From Paenibacillus dendritiformis (GTDB lineage Bacteria; Bacillota; Bacilli; Paenibacillales; Paenibacillaceae): a stretch of 64,000 nucleotides of DNA. A program made the position numbers and the translations under genes. Under the pieces are notes generated by a model that saw only the letters and a program-made list of their open reading frames with translations, searched no databases and was not told where the DNA came from. The stretch's first letter is position 1. Each line of letters opens with the position of its first letter. Below are positions 16,371 to 24,364 of the stretch, in pieces. Location: contig NZ_OX216966.1 of NCBI RefSeq assembly GCF_945605565.1, positions 4,146,001 to 4,210,000 on the forward strand, read 5' to 3'.

Positions 16371-16459
16371 TGCTCTTCCCCGTCTCCTTTTCCCGCAAGC
16401 TGCATCCTATTAAAAGTCAATGCCCGCCAAAAACAAGCCGCCAAAAGAAGGACTGCGAA

Positions 16460-17149
16460 TTACAAAAATAAATAGAGCGGAATGAACAGCACCGATGTAA
16501 TCAGACCGGCCAGCCCCATCGCCAGGCCGCTGAATGTGCCCTGCATCTCCGATTCAGCCAGGCTGCGCGAGGTGCCGAAGCCGTGGGCGGCCGTTCCCAT
16601 CGCCAAGCCGAGCGAGACATTATCCTTGATCCCTGTCCGCCGGAGGAACAGCATCCCGAACATGCTGCCGATGACGCCCGTGAAGACGGTGAAGACGGCA
16701 GACAGCTCGGGCATGCCGCCGAGCGTGCGCGAGATCTCTACGGCGATGGGAGAGCTGACCGACTTCGGAAGCATGCTCAGCACGACGTCGCGCGCCCCAT
16801 CGAGACTGACCATCAGCGCAGCCACGCTGACGACGCCGACGAGAGAGCCGCATGTAATCGAGAGTACAATCGCCTTGAACTGCCGCTTCACGATATGCCG
16901 GTGCTTGTAAATAGGAACCCCGAGCGCGACAGTGGCCGGCCCGAGAAGAAGCGACAGCATATCGGCGCCCACCTGATAATCGCTCAGCGGAATGCCGCCA
17001 ATCCAGAGGAATCCGATCAGGACGATGGAACAGAACAGAATCGGATGCACCCAGGATACCCGGGAGTGAATCAGCCGGGCCAGCGCATAGACGACGATCG
17101 TGGCGGCGATGCCGAACAATGGTTGATGCGACCATATCACATCGGTCAT
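16460..17149 (-). CDS. lrgB: LrgB/CidB-type murein hydrolase export/antiholin-associated membrane protein
   Basis: 229 aa from the ATG at 17149, which overlaps the lrgA stop by 4 nt (ATGA). About seven membrane segments are present. The conserved LrgB core is intact: SLLLGPATVALGVPIYKHR, then KSVSSPIAVEISRTLGG (the KSVTTPIA motif), then GLAMGTAAHGFGTSRSLAE. LrgAB and CidAB are holin/antiholin-like systems that influence autolysis and, in bacilli, pyruvate uptake (PftAB). It is coupled to lrgA, and no LytSR-type regulator is adjacent. Confidence 0.93.
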   Translation of the reverse strand: MTDVIWSHQPLFGIAATIVVYALARLIHSRVSWVHPILFCSIVLIGFLWIGGIPLSDYQVGADMLSLLLGPATVALGVPIYKHRHIVKRQFKAIVLSITCGSLVGVVSVAALMVSLDGARDVVLSMLPKSVSSPIAVEISRTLGGMPELSAVFTVFTGVIGSMFGMLFLRRTGIKDNVSLGLAMGTAAHGFGTSRSLAESEMQGTFSGLAMGLAGLITSVLFIPLYLFL

Positions 17150-17532
17150 GCCGTCTCCTCCTTCCCGTTCACTCGAACTTCCTGGCGGGTGGGCTTCTGC
17201 ACGGGCTTCTGCAGCTTCGCGGCGGTGAAGCCGGTCACCCACAGGACGAGCAGCGTACTGCCGACAATGCCTGCGGCAATGCTCCATCCATGCGATTCAA
17301 GCACGGGAAGGAAGGCGATGACACCCACGACATAAGGAATGAAGAATAAGAGCATATGGTCAAGCAGGAACTGGGCCGACTGCTCCACCCATTCGAGCTT
17401 CACCCAGCCGAAGCCGAGCGAGATCAAAAATAAGATGAGACCAATGACGTTCCCCGGAAGCGGCAGATGAAGCAGCGCATGCAATCCGGTCCCCACAAGA
17501 TGAAATCCAAGCAAAATCGCAAATCCAAGCAT
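17146..17532 (-). CDS. lrgA: LrgA/CidA family holin-like protein
   Basis: 128 aa with four hydrophobic segments. The family motif LPLPGNVIGLILFLISLGF lies at about residues 23-41, followed by WVEQSAQFLLDHMLLFFIPYVVG, the second LrgA signature. It forms a membrane complex with LrgB, whose gene starts within its stop codon. The last 20 residues are basic and hydrophilic, longer than usual. The ribosome site is modest (GGGTGG). Substrate could be pyruvate or a role in lysis; the sequence does not separate these. Confidence 0.92.
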   Translation of the reverse strand: MLGFAILLGFHLVGTGLHALLHLPLPGNVIGLILFLISLGFGWVKLEWVEQSAQFLLDHMLLFFIPYVVGVIAFLPVLESHGWSIAAGIVGSTLLVLWVTGFTAAKLQKPVQKPTRQEVRVNGKEETA

Positions 17533-17652
17533 ACAAAAACCACCCTTTAACGTCTACCGATGATGTCTTTTCTTTACCATTGTAGCAAAGCAGCCTCGAA
17601 CCGCCCAGGGGCAGATGCAGGTGGAAAGCGGCGTTGTAAGCGGTTTTCTCCA

Positions 17653-17682
17653 TAAAAAAAGACCGGGAGGCGCTCCCAGTCC
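17653..17682 (-). terminator. intrinsic terminator of mprF
   Basis: On the minus strand GACTGGGAG and CTCCCGGTC pair around CGC, followed by seven T residues. It begins 25 nt after the mprF stop. Confidence 0.88.
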
Positions 17683-17706
17683 TTTTGAGTGATTTTCATA
17701 AAGGTT

Positions 17707-20286
17707 TCATTGCCTGCCGCCGGACGGTCCCTTCCGCACCTGGCTCAGCGATCGCGTGATGCGCCATATCGTCCAGTTCATCTGCCGCTGCTTCAGGAAA
17801 GCGATATATTGCGGTTCCCAGACGACCGGCCCGAACGCTTCCCATAAGGCGCGCTGCTGCGACAGCGGATACAGATCGCGAATGCGGCGGAATATCGCGG
17901 TGGCGGCCCGCTCGGACCAGAGGCGCGGAGCCCGGTTCGTCTCCACATGGGAGAGCGGAACGAGGCCGGATACGAGCCGGACGCAATGATGGCGCTGCCC
18001 TTGCCACAGCAGCAGATCGCGCAGCTGGCCAAGCGGCTCTTCATGCTCGGGACGCGCCACGCTGAATCGGGTACGGATATCCTCGACAATCATCGCCTTC
18101 CCGGCCGGGTGAATGCGGTAGACGGCATATCCGATGCAGCGATCCGGTTCGCCATGCAGCAAAAGCAGCCGCAGATCCGGGTCCTCTGTACATAACAGGC
18201 GCCGGAGCGAAGCCAGATATCCCGGCGGCACCGCCTCGTACTGATGCTGGACGACATGCGTCAGCTCCCGAAGGCGCTGCGCATCGAGCGGCAGCGGCAG
18301 CAGCTCATGCTGCGCATGGGGCAGGCTGATGCGGGCACCGGGAATATCGAAGCACGCACGCTCCCCCATCTTGAAAAAATCATTGCCGAAATCATGCAGC
18401 ATCGGCATCTCTTCCACGCTTGCCTGCAGGAACACGATATCGAGGCCGTAGCGATCCGCTTGCTCGTACAGGTCGGCCAGCGACAGCTGCATCGCTTCCG
18501 GATGACGCCGGGACGGCGGACATCCGAACAGAATCGCTCTCCGGTTCCGAACCAGGAACGGGAGCGGGAGCTTGCCGGTGCTGGCATTGAAGACCCGCTT
18601 GCCGGGCAAGCGGCGGTACAGCCAGCCATTCGGTCCCTGGAGGAGCGCATCATCCTCCGGAATCCAGGCTCGCCCGAGCGGCTCCCGCAGATGGCGCTCG
18701 AAGGCGAAATAAGCGATCGAGTACAGGAGCAGCGCGGTCACAAGCCCCGTCAGCAGCGTCGTCGTAAATTGAGCGTAGCTCAATGTGACGCTGGCATACG
18801 CCGGCTCGAGATGAATCTCGCCGAGCAGATACCCCATAAGCGCGTAGCTGAGCAGGAACAGGGTCATCAAGATGCCGGTGACGATAATCGTCGCCTTCGT
18901 GAGCGGGTAACGGTAGCGGTTGAACTGCGAACGCAGCAGCACGAGGACGAGAATCATCCCGGCCAGCCACAGCGTATGGCGAATCGTCGTCCCGAGCAGG
19001 AACGTCAATACCGTACATAGGCCGAGCGACAGCAATGTCACGAAATAGGCCCGGATCGTCCGTTCGAACAGCCCCTTGAGCATAACCATCATCAAAATGC
19101 TCGCCCCCAGCACGATTCCGTTCACCAGCGGGTAGAAATCCCCATGATCGCCGTAGATCAGCGGCAGCAGGAACGCGCTCCGCTCCCATTCCGGCACGGT
19201 GAGCGTGTAGAGAGCCAGAAAAAACGAGGTCATGAACATCAGAATGACGACCGACCAGGAGGACAGTGAATTCCACAGCGAGCGCTGTATGAACCAGATG
19301 ATGCTTCCGGTCTCAATATAGGAGCCGATCGTCGGATGATCCTCGAACCGCTTCACGGCCACGCCGCCGAATTCGAAGGCGGCGAAGATAAGCCCCAAGG
19401 CAAAAGGAATGAAATAATAGACAATGCGGTACAGCAGCAAGGCCGTGAAGACGGTGCTGTCGGCCACGCCAATCGCCTGCAGCCCGATCAGATATGTAAT
19501 ATCAAAGGTTCCGAAGCCGCCGGGAACCATGCTGATCAGTCCCGCTATCGCGCTCACGGTGAACACGCCGATCACCTCGGGATACGTGACGTCGCTGCCC
19601 AGCAGATATAAGATCAGGTAAGCGACTGACCCTGCCGCCAGCCATTCGGCGAACGAGACGAGCGTATAGCCCAAGGTAATCTTCGCATTGGCATGCCGCC
19701 GCCCCTTCCATTGCGAGAATAGGATATACGCCGGGAAGAATAGCGCCACCCCGATTAGCGTGATCCAGAGCCACCCTTTGACGGCGAGCAGGCTGTATGC
19801 GGGAAAAATGCCAAGCATAACGAGAATGCCAAGAATCGACAATCCGCTAATCATCGACGGAGCCATCCACGCGATCGCCAGCAGCAGGCGTCCCACTTCT
19901 CCCACCGACTCGCGGTAAAGAATCGTCCTCACGCCGACGCCGGCAATGCCGCCGAAGCCGAAGATGCCGTTGAATGTGTTGGCGATCCAGGAGACCCGGA
20001 ACACCTTCCCCCAGCGCAACGGCACCCGGATGGAGCGCAGCAGCAGCACATCATAGAAAAACATGCAGGAAACGGCCAGGCCGCCGGCAACAATTAAACC
20101 CGTAAAATAATCCCCGGACAACAAACGGATCGCATGCAGCGATTTTTTGATCGAGAAATGAGCCAATTCCTTCTGGCCCTGGAAGATGACAAAAACAATA
20201 ACAGCGATCGGGAACACAATTTTTAAGATATTCATCAGCCTTTTGTTCCGCAGCAAGGCTTGCGCGCGCAGCTTGATCGAATTCAT
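17707..20286 (-). CDS. mprF: phosphatidylglycerol lysyltransferase / flippase MprF
   Basis: 859 aa, full-length bifunctional MprF. The first 540 residues contain about 14 membrane helices, including the flippase region (TFNGIFGFGGIAGVGVR; PGGFGTFDITYLIGLQ). The last 300 residues form the cytosolic DUF2156 lysyl-transferase domain (FGNDFFKMGERACFDI, then YQAVPPGYL-like and RGEPDRCIGYAVY-like segments). The enzyme transfers lysine (or alanine) from charged tRNA to phosphatidylglycerol and flips the product, reducing killing by cationic peptides. GGAGGAGG lies 6 nt before the ATG. A dif-like site lies 22 nt upstream of the start and may double as promoter. Confidence 0.95.
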   Translation of the reverse strand: MNSIKLRAQALLRNKRLMNILKIVFPIAVIVFVIFQGQKELAHFSIKKSLHAIRLLSGDYFTGLIVAGGLAVSCMFFYDVLLLRSIRVPLRWGKVFRVSWIANTFNGIFGFGGIAGVGVRTILYRESVGEVGRLLLAIAWMAPSMISGLSILGILVMLGIFPAYSLLAVKGWLWITLIGVALFFPAYILFSQWKGRRHANAKITLGYTLVSFAEWLAAGSVAYLILYLLGSDVTYPEVIGVFTVSAIAGLISMVPGGFGTFDITYLIGLQAIGVADSTVFTALLLYRIVYYFIPFALGLIFAAFEFGGVAVKRFEDHPTIGSYIETGSIIWFIQRSLWNSLSSWSVVILMFMTSFFLALYTLTVPEWERSAFLLPLIYGDHGDFYPLVNGIVLGASILMMVMLKGLFERTIRAYFVTLLSLGLCTVLTFLLGTTIRHTLWLAGMILVLVLLRSQFNRYRYPLTKATIIVTGILMTLFLLSYALMGYLLGEIHLEPAYASVTLSYAQFTTTLLTGLVTALLLYSIAYFAFERHLREPLGRAWIPEDDALLQGPNGWLYRRLPGKRVFNASTGKLPLPFLVRNRRAILFGCPPSRRHPEAMQLSLADLYEQADRYGLDIVFLQASVEEMPMLHDFGNDFFKMGERACFDIPGARISLPHAQHELLPLPLDAQRLRELTHVVQHQYEAVPPGYLASLRRLLCTEDPDLRLLLLHGEPDRCIGYAVYRIHPAGKAMIVEDIRTRFSVARPEHEEPLGQLRDLLLWQGQRHHCVRLVSGLVPLSHVETNRAPRLWSERAATAIFRRIRDLYPLSQQRALWEAFGPVVWEPQYIAFLKQRQMNWTIWRITRSLSQVRKGPSGGRQ

Positions 20287-20308
20287 CGTGTTCCTCCTCC
20301 CGGATGAT

Positions 20309-20336
20309 AGTTTACATAATATATATTATGTCCTTA
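20309..20336 (-). repeat. dif-like 11-6-11 site (site 5), beside the recombinase gene
   Basis: Plus strand: arm AGTTTACATAA, spacer TATATA, arm TTATGTCCTTA. The first arm plus spacer (17 bp) are identical to the XerD arm and centre of B. subtilis dif as I recall it; the other arm differs. It lies 48 nt after the stop of the tyrosine recombinase gene and directly upstream of mprF. Confidence 0.65.
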
Positions 20337-20384
20337 ATTGATAGCGAGGCCGAATCCGGTGCGGAGTTTTCATCACTCTGTTCC

Positions 20385-21353
20385 TTATCCGTTATTTCCA
20401 TCATGCTCGATTTCCGTTCCCTTCATTCTTATATAAGGAAGCAATCGCTCGACCGCTTCCTGCTTCTGCTTATCGGAGACATGCGTATAGACTGTCGTCG
20501 TCTGAATCGAGGCATGTCCGAGCATATCCTGCACGGTGCGGATATCCGCGCCGCTTCGGAGCAGCAGGGTCGCGAACGAGTGGCGCAGCTTGTGACAGGA
20601 ATAGGATCGCCCGCGCCCCGTCGTTATGACGCCATCATCCGCAGTCAATCCTTCGAACGCCTGCTCCGCGATATATTGAATGTTGCGGATGGACAGCCGG
20701 CGTCCTTTTTGCGAGATGAACAGCGCTTCCTCGCCTGCTCGCCACGGCGTCAACCGCTCTTCCAGGGCGAGTTGGAGCTGCTCCGCGACCGCAGCCGGAA
20801 GCGGCACAGTCCGCCATTTGCGACCTTTCCCGAGCACCTCCAGCGTCTGCCGCTCCGGGTGATAATCGCCCACATTCAGCCGGTGCACCTCCCCTACCCG
20901 CAGGCCGGCATAGGCCATCAGCATTAAAATGGCGAGATTCCGGTTATAGTATTTGCCCCTCGCGTGCGTCAGCACCTTTCGCAGCTGTTCCGGCTCCAAA
21001 TAGACGGGGGCCCGGTTCATCTCCGTCTTCGACTTCTTCACGCCGAGCGCGGGATTGACGCTTGTCCATTCCAGTTCGTTCAGCGCCCGATAGAAGCTGG
21101 TCAACGCGCAATGTTTGCGGTTCCGGGTCGAATCGCTGACGCCGGAAGCCTTGACCTGAGCGAAGAATGCCAACACCTGCATCTTCGTCACTTCCTCGAT
21201 GGGCTTGCCGTTCAGCGTGCGCAGGAACTGTCTCACATCGCCTATGTAATTGCGCTGCGTATATTCGGTATAACCCGCATTGGCCATCCATAAACGGAAT
21301 CCTTCCAGCGGCTCTTCATACAGCGCGGTTAGTTCATGACGGGTCAGATTCAT
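20385..21353 (-). CDS. XerC/XerD-type tyrosine recombinase
   Basis: 322 aa from the ATG at 21353 (AAGGAG, 12-nt gap); an ATG at 21380 in the same frame has no ribosome site. The N-terminal SAM-like core-binding domain is present (FRLWMANAGYTEYTQRNYIGDVRQFL). All catalytic residues can be seen: Arg in AYAGLRVGEV, Lys in LGKGRKWRTV, HKLRHSF (H-x-x-R), the LGHAS histidine, and the nucleophile Tyr in TTTVYTHV. It is about 20 residues longer than housekeeping XerC/D. A loxP-like palindrome covers its promoter, and a dif-like site follows its stop. Chromosome-dimer resolution, element excision or an unknown role are all possible. Confidence 0.92.
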   Translation of the reverse strand: MNLTRHELTALYEEPLEGFRLWMANAGYTEYTQRNYIGDVRQFLRTLNGKPIEEVTKMQVLAFFAQVKASGVSDSTRNRKHCALTSFYRALNELEWTSVNPALGVKKSKTEMNRAPVYLEPEQLRKVLTHARGKYYNRNLAILMLMAYAGLRVGEVHRLNVGDYHPERQTLEVLGKGRKWRTVPLPAAVAEQLQLALEERLTPWRAGEEALFISQKGRRLSIRNIQYIAEQAFEGLTADDGVITTGRGRSYSCHKLRHSFATLLLRSGADIRTVQDMLGHASIQTTTVYTHVSDKQKQEAVERLLPYIRMKGTEIEHDGNNG

Positions 21354-21394
21354 TGCTGATCTATACTCCTTTATCGTCATTCCGCAGCGTCCAA

Positions 21395-21428
21395 ATAACT
21401 GCGTATAATGATTATTATACGCAGTTTC
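21395..21428. promoter_or_regulatory. loxP-like palindrome overlapping the recombinase promoter
   Basis: Left arm ATAACTGCGTATA (21395-21407), spacer ATGATTAT, right arm TATACGCAGTTTC (21416-21428). The inner inverted arms AACTGCGTATAAT (21397-21409) and ATTATACGCAGTT (21414-21426) are a perfect 13-bp match around GATT. Against loxP the left arm agrees at 12 of 13 positions and the right at 10 of 13, with the same 8-bp spacing. On the minus strand the site also contains TATAAT (21414-21419), with TTGCGC 18 bp upstream (21438-21443). It can therefore be both recombination site and autoregulated promoter of the recombinase gene, which starts 42 nt away. Confidence 0.7.
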
Positions 21429-21461
21429 TGTTCAGAAGCGCAAACTTCGACAGGCAAAGGC

Positions 21462-21510
21462 GAATGATCATGAACTTTTCGGCTCTATTTTCCCTTTTTT
21501 ATGATCATTC
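21462..21510. repeat. 10-bp inverted repeat between recombinase and sod
   Basis: GAATGATCAT (21462-21471) is inverted as ATGATCATTC (21501-21510), with 29 bp between them and T-rich DNA after the right arm. It could be an operator for sod or part of the recombinase locus. The long loop argues against a terminator. Confidence 0.4.
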
Positions 21511-21633
21511 TGTATTTTTTGCCGCAATGCAATGATTGAACAAATATGGATGCTGCTGCGCATGCGATTGTTATCTTTTTCTAATTATTGTGACACACTA
21601 CTAATAACGCCGGTATCTAACAAGGAGGTCACA

Positions 21634-22170
21634 ATGAAAAAACTTGCGTTCGTATGTATGCTGGGAAGCGCTCTGCTCATCAGCGCCTGTGGCTCCCAAG
21701 CGGCATCCGCCGAAGAAAAAGCGCCATCGGCCGCTGTCAATATGATCAACAGCAAAGGCGAGCAAATCGGAACAGCGAATCTTGTCCAGATTGGAGACAA
21801 GGTGCAGATAACGCTCCAGGCCCACAGTCTGCCGCCAGGGCCCCATGGTTTCCACTTCCATGCCGCTGGCCGATGCGAAGGGCCGGATTTCAAGACCGCG
21901 GAAGCTCACTTCAATCCGAAGCACAAGCATCACGGCTTCAATAATCCACAAGGGTTCCATGCCGGCGATCTGCCGAACATCGAGGTCGGCGGAGACGGCA
22001 AGGTCCAGGTTACGCTGTCGACGACAGCCGTTACGCTTGTGCAAGGCAAGCCGAACTCGCTTATCCGTCCGGGCGGCACGTCCTTAATTATCCACGAGAA
22101 AGCGGATGACTATAGTACCGATCCGGCCGGGAATTCGGGCGACCGCATCGCCTGCGGAGCCATTAATTAG
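21634..22170 (+). CDS. sodC: Cu/Zn superoxide dismutase, lipoprotein-type
   Basis: 178 aa from the ATG at 21634 (AAGGAGG, 7-nt gap). An N-terminal lipobox is clear (LLISAC, Cys at about 19). The SOD fold carries the copper ligands in GFHFHAAG (with PHGFHFH) and the zinc/copper loop in HFNPKHKHHG, HAGDLPN and the late IIHEKADD. It dismutates superoxide at the outer membrane face. The C-terminal GDRIACG provides the conserved disulfide half and active-site Arg. The B. subtilis homologue YojM lacks some copper ligands; here the visible ligands look complete. It is monocistronic with a strong terminator. Confidence 0.93.
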   Translation: MKKLAFVCMLGSALLISACGSQAASAEEKAPSAAVNMINSKGEQIGTANLVQIGDKVQITLQAHSLPPGPHGFHFHAAGRCEGPDFKTAEAHFNPKHKHHGFNNPQGFHAGDLPNIEVGGDGKVQVTLSTTAVTLVQGKPNSLIRPGGTSLIIHEKADDYSTDPAGNSGDRIACGAIN

Positions 22171-22276
22171 CAAGTCCACTATCCGCCGATTTCGTATACG
22201 GGCAGGAACCTGTCAACGCCAGGCAGGCCTATGTATTTGAGGCTGTCCGGCCTGTATAATGAAAGACAATCTGCTG

Positions 22277-22302
22277 ACAACACCGGTATATGCCGGTGTT
22301 GT
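22277..22302 (+). terminator. intrinsic terminator after sodC
   Basis: ACAACACCGG and CCGGTGTTGT form a perfect 10-bp stem around TATATG, followed by TTGTTTTC. It lies 107 nt after sodC and 7 nt beyond the opposed hypothetical gene, so it may serve both. Confidence 0.78.
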
Positions 22303-22308
22303 TTGTTT

Positions 22309-22959
22309 TCAAAGCTTAACCTTACTCCCTTGCAGATCCGTACTGATTCTCACGGAATCTCCGTTCTTCTTCAGATGGCATACTACCTTGCCGGCTGTTC
22401 TTGCTTCCAGACGCCGGGAATAGAACCGCTTCCCCTGCGACTCTTCCTTCAGCTCCCGCAGCAGCTTAAGGTACGACGCGGAATGGGGCGCGGGGAACCA
22501 GGGAATAATTTCCGCATAGAGCAGCCGGCAATCATTCGGGCACAGCCGCGACTTTATTGAATTCACAAATGGATAAGAAGCAAGCTCCCTCCACAGACTC
22601 TCCCATGACTTGCAAGTAATCGGATAATAGGCAAATTCAATCCAGCCGTCCCGCGTCAAGGTCGTTTCCCCGTCATAGAACACGAATGCATCACCGGGTT
22701 GGACAAGACCGGAATACACTTTCGCCCATTCTTTTTGACGCGGCTGCACCTGGCGAACGGCATGCCGCAAGCTTGCGAAGCATTTCATTGGCATCCCCGC
22801 TTTCCCTCTGACTGTCGAATCCTTTCCGAACCTTTCGAAAATCAGCCTTCTTCTCATCAGAAATAACACTTCAGCGGGCGCAAGCGGGACATTGAAGGCA
22901 CTGCTTCCAATGCTGCTATCCTCGATGTATATCGGGCTGCCCTCCGGCGCGGCTTTCAT
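22309..22959 (-). CDS. hypothetical protein, about 216 aa
   Basis: I do not recognise a family. The protein is soluble, basic and tryptophan-rich in the middle (KEWAKVYSGLVQPGDAFVFYDG, then TLTRDGWIEFAYYPITCKSWESLWRELASYPFV). It has no signal peptide or membrane helix, and six scattered Cys. The reading frame has normal codon use throughout and ends at a bidirectional terminator, which supports a real gene. The start at 22959 lacks a good ribosome site, so the N-terminus is uncertain. It is convergent with sodC. Confidence 0.55.
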   Translation of the reverse strand: MKAAPEGSPIYIEDSSIGSSAFNVPLAPAEVLFLMRRRLIFERFGKDSTVRGKAGMPMKCFASLRHAVRQVQPRQKEWAKVYSGLVQPGDAFVFYDGETTLTRDGWIEFAYYPITCKSWESLWRELASYPFVNSIKSRLCPNDCRLLYAEIIPWFPAPHSASYLKLLRELKEESQGKRFYSRRLEARTAGKVVCHLKKNGDSVRISTDLQGSKVKL

Positions 22960-23144
22960 CTTTAGAAATCATTCAGAATTTCTTCAGCGGGATCTTAACT
23001 CTGTCGGATACGATAAGAGCATCAGGAAGAGGCGGGAGAGTGCGGCCGGACTCGCTTTCCTCTCCTTCAACAGCGAATGCTTGGATGATCCCCGCTTGTT
23101 CGGGGAACCTTAGGGTACATCATATAGGTTAGGAAGGGATTGTT

Positions 23145-23795
23145 ATGAGACAGAATACAACGCGGAACCAATACAGACCCTTGCTCTGGATGCTGGCCAT
23201 CCCCGTGTTGAACATTTTCTACGGAATTCAGAACAGGCCCGGGCCGAACACTTACTCGCTGACCACCGGCTGGGATGATCGCATTCCTTTCGTATCGGCA
23301 TTCATCATTCCCTATATCAGCTGGTATCCCTTTATCGTGCTAACGCTGATTTTTCTGTTTCGCCGACGGCCCTCCGTCTATTATCGAACGCTGCTGGCGC
23401 TCTGTCTTGGACTGGTCCTTTGCTATTTGACCTACTTTTTCTTCCAGACCATGGTAGCGCGGCCGGACATTGAAGGCACGGGATTGTTCGATACGCTGGT
23501 CAAAATCATCTATTGGACAGATAGGCCCTACAACTGCTTCCCCAGCATCCATGTCCTGACGAGCTGTCTCATGTACAGAAGCTCGTTTGTGTTCCGGCCG
23601 AGGACGCGCCATTTCGTCCGCTTCGCCGCCGTGGTCATTATTTTGTCTACGCTTTTTGTGAAGCAGCATGTGATAGCCGATCTGTTCGCCGGCTGGTTCG
23701 TCGCCGTCTTCACGTACTGGATGGCCGGAGTCATCCTCGCCTCAGGGGCGAACTACCGGGAATTACTCAAGAAAAGGAGACAAGAGCAATCATGA
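23145..23795 (+). CDS. PAP2-type phosphatase / lipid phosphotransferase membrane protein
   Basis: 216 aa with about six membrane helices. Two PAP2 signature motifs are intact: CFPSIHVLTS (PSxH, residues about 131-140) and KQHVIADLFAGW (HxxxD). The first PAP2 motif (KxxxxxxRP) is reduced to TDRPYN, as in the inositol-phosphorylceramide-synthase-like branch. It likely acts on phosphatidic acid or a related lipid phosphate at the membrane. Its stop overlaps the start of the phospholipid methyltransferase-like gene by 4 nt, the first of a three-gene lipid operon. AGGAAGGG precedes the ATG. Confidence 0.87.
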   Translation: MRQNTTRNQYRPLLWMLAIPVLNIFYGIQNRPGPNTYSLTTGWDDRIPFVSAFIIPYISWYPFIVLTLIFLFRRRPSVYYRTLLALCLGLVLCYLTYFFFQTMVARPDIEGTGLFDTLVKIIYWTDRPYNCFPSIHVLTSCLMYRSSFVFRPRTRHFVRFAAVVIILSTLFVKQHVIADLFAGWFVAVFTYWMAGVILASGANYRELLKKRRQEQS

Positions 23796-24364
23796 TACAC
23801 GAAAAACAGTTATTTTTGCAAAAATTCATTCATCAGCCAAAACAAATCGGGAGCATTATTCCAAGCTCAACGCTGCTCGCCCGCACCATGACCGATGCCG
23901 TTCCATGGGAACAGGTGAGGTATGCGGCAGAGCTGGGCGCCGGCACGGGGGCTATTACGGATCGTATCCGGCAGGTTGCGGCTCCTTCTGCGATGGTGTT
24001 TTTATTCGAGCAGGATCAGATTATGCGCGAGCTGCTGGCCAGCAACTATCCCGCTTTTTTATGTTACCCGAGCGCGGAAGAGATGCTAACGGTTATCCGC
24101 AAGCATGGCGTCTCTCATCTGGACTGCATTTTGAGCGGCCTGCCCTTCTTCAATTTCCCGCAGACGGTGCGTGATCAGATCCTCGGCCAGATCGAGACCT
24201 CGCTCGCGCCTGGAGGATGGTTCGTCGCCTTTCAATATTCGCTTCAGATGAAAAAGCAGCTGGCGGCGCGCTTCGAAATCGAAGATATGAAGTTCGTTCT
24301 GCTCAACCTGCCCCCTGCCTTCGTATACGTTTGCCGAACAAAGAGCAATCTCCATGAATGCTGA
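23792..24364 (+). CDS. PmtA-like SAM-dependent methyltransferase (phospholipid N-methyltransferase family)
   Basis: 190 aa. The opening FLQKFIHQPKQIGSIIPSS is characteristic of the PmtA/rRNA-dimethylase-like branch, and AELGAGTGAITDRI is the SAM-binding glycine loop. SGLPFFNFP replaces the usual SGLPL(L/F)SF catalytic-loop segment. PmtA enzymes methylate phosphatidylethanolamine, but short Firmicute versions are untested. It overlaps the PAP2 gene by 4 nt upstream and the DedA gene by 11 nt downstream, so all three are co-translated. Membrane lipid modification is the likely shared role. Confidence 0.83.
   Translation: MIHEKQLFLQKFIHQPKQIGSIIPSSTLLARTMTDAVPWEQVRYAAELGAGTGAITDRIRQVAAPSAMVFLFEQDQIMRELLASNYPAFLCYPSAEEMLTVIRKHGVSHLDCILSGLPFFNFPQTVRDQILGQIETSLAPGGWFVAFQYSLQMKKQLAARFEIEDMKFVLLNLPPAFVYVCRTKSNLHEC

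Noticed and set aside
1219..20336. Sites at 1219 and 20309 as ordinary promoters only
   Set aside because: They contain TATAAT-like strings, but the exact 11-bp arm recurrence, symmetry and position past stop codons (1219) are not explained by promoter function; a dual role is still open.
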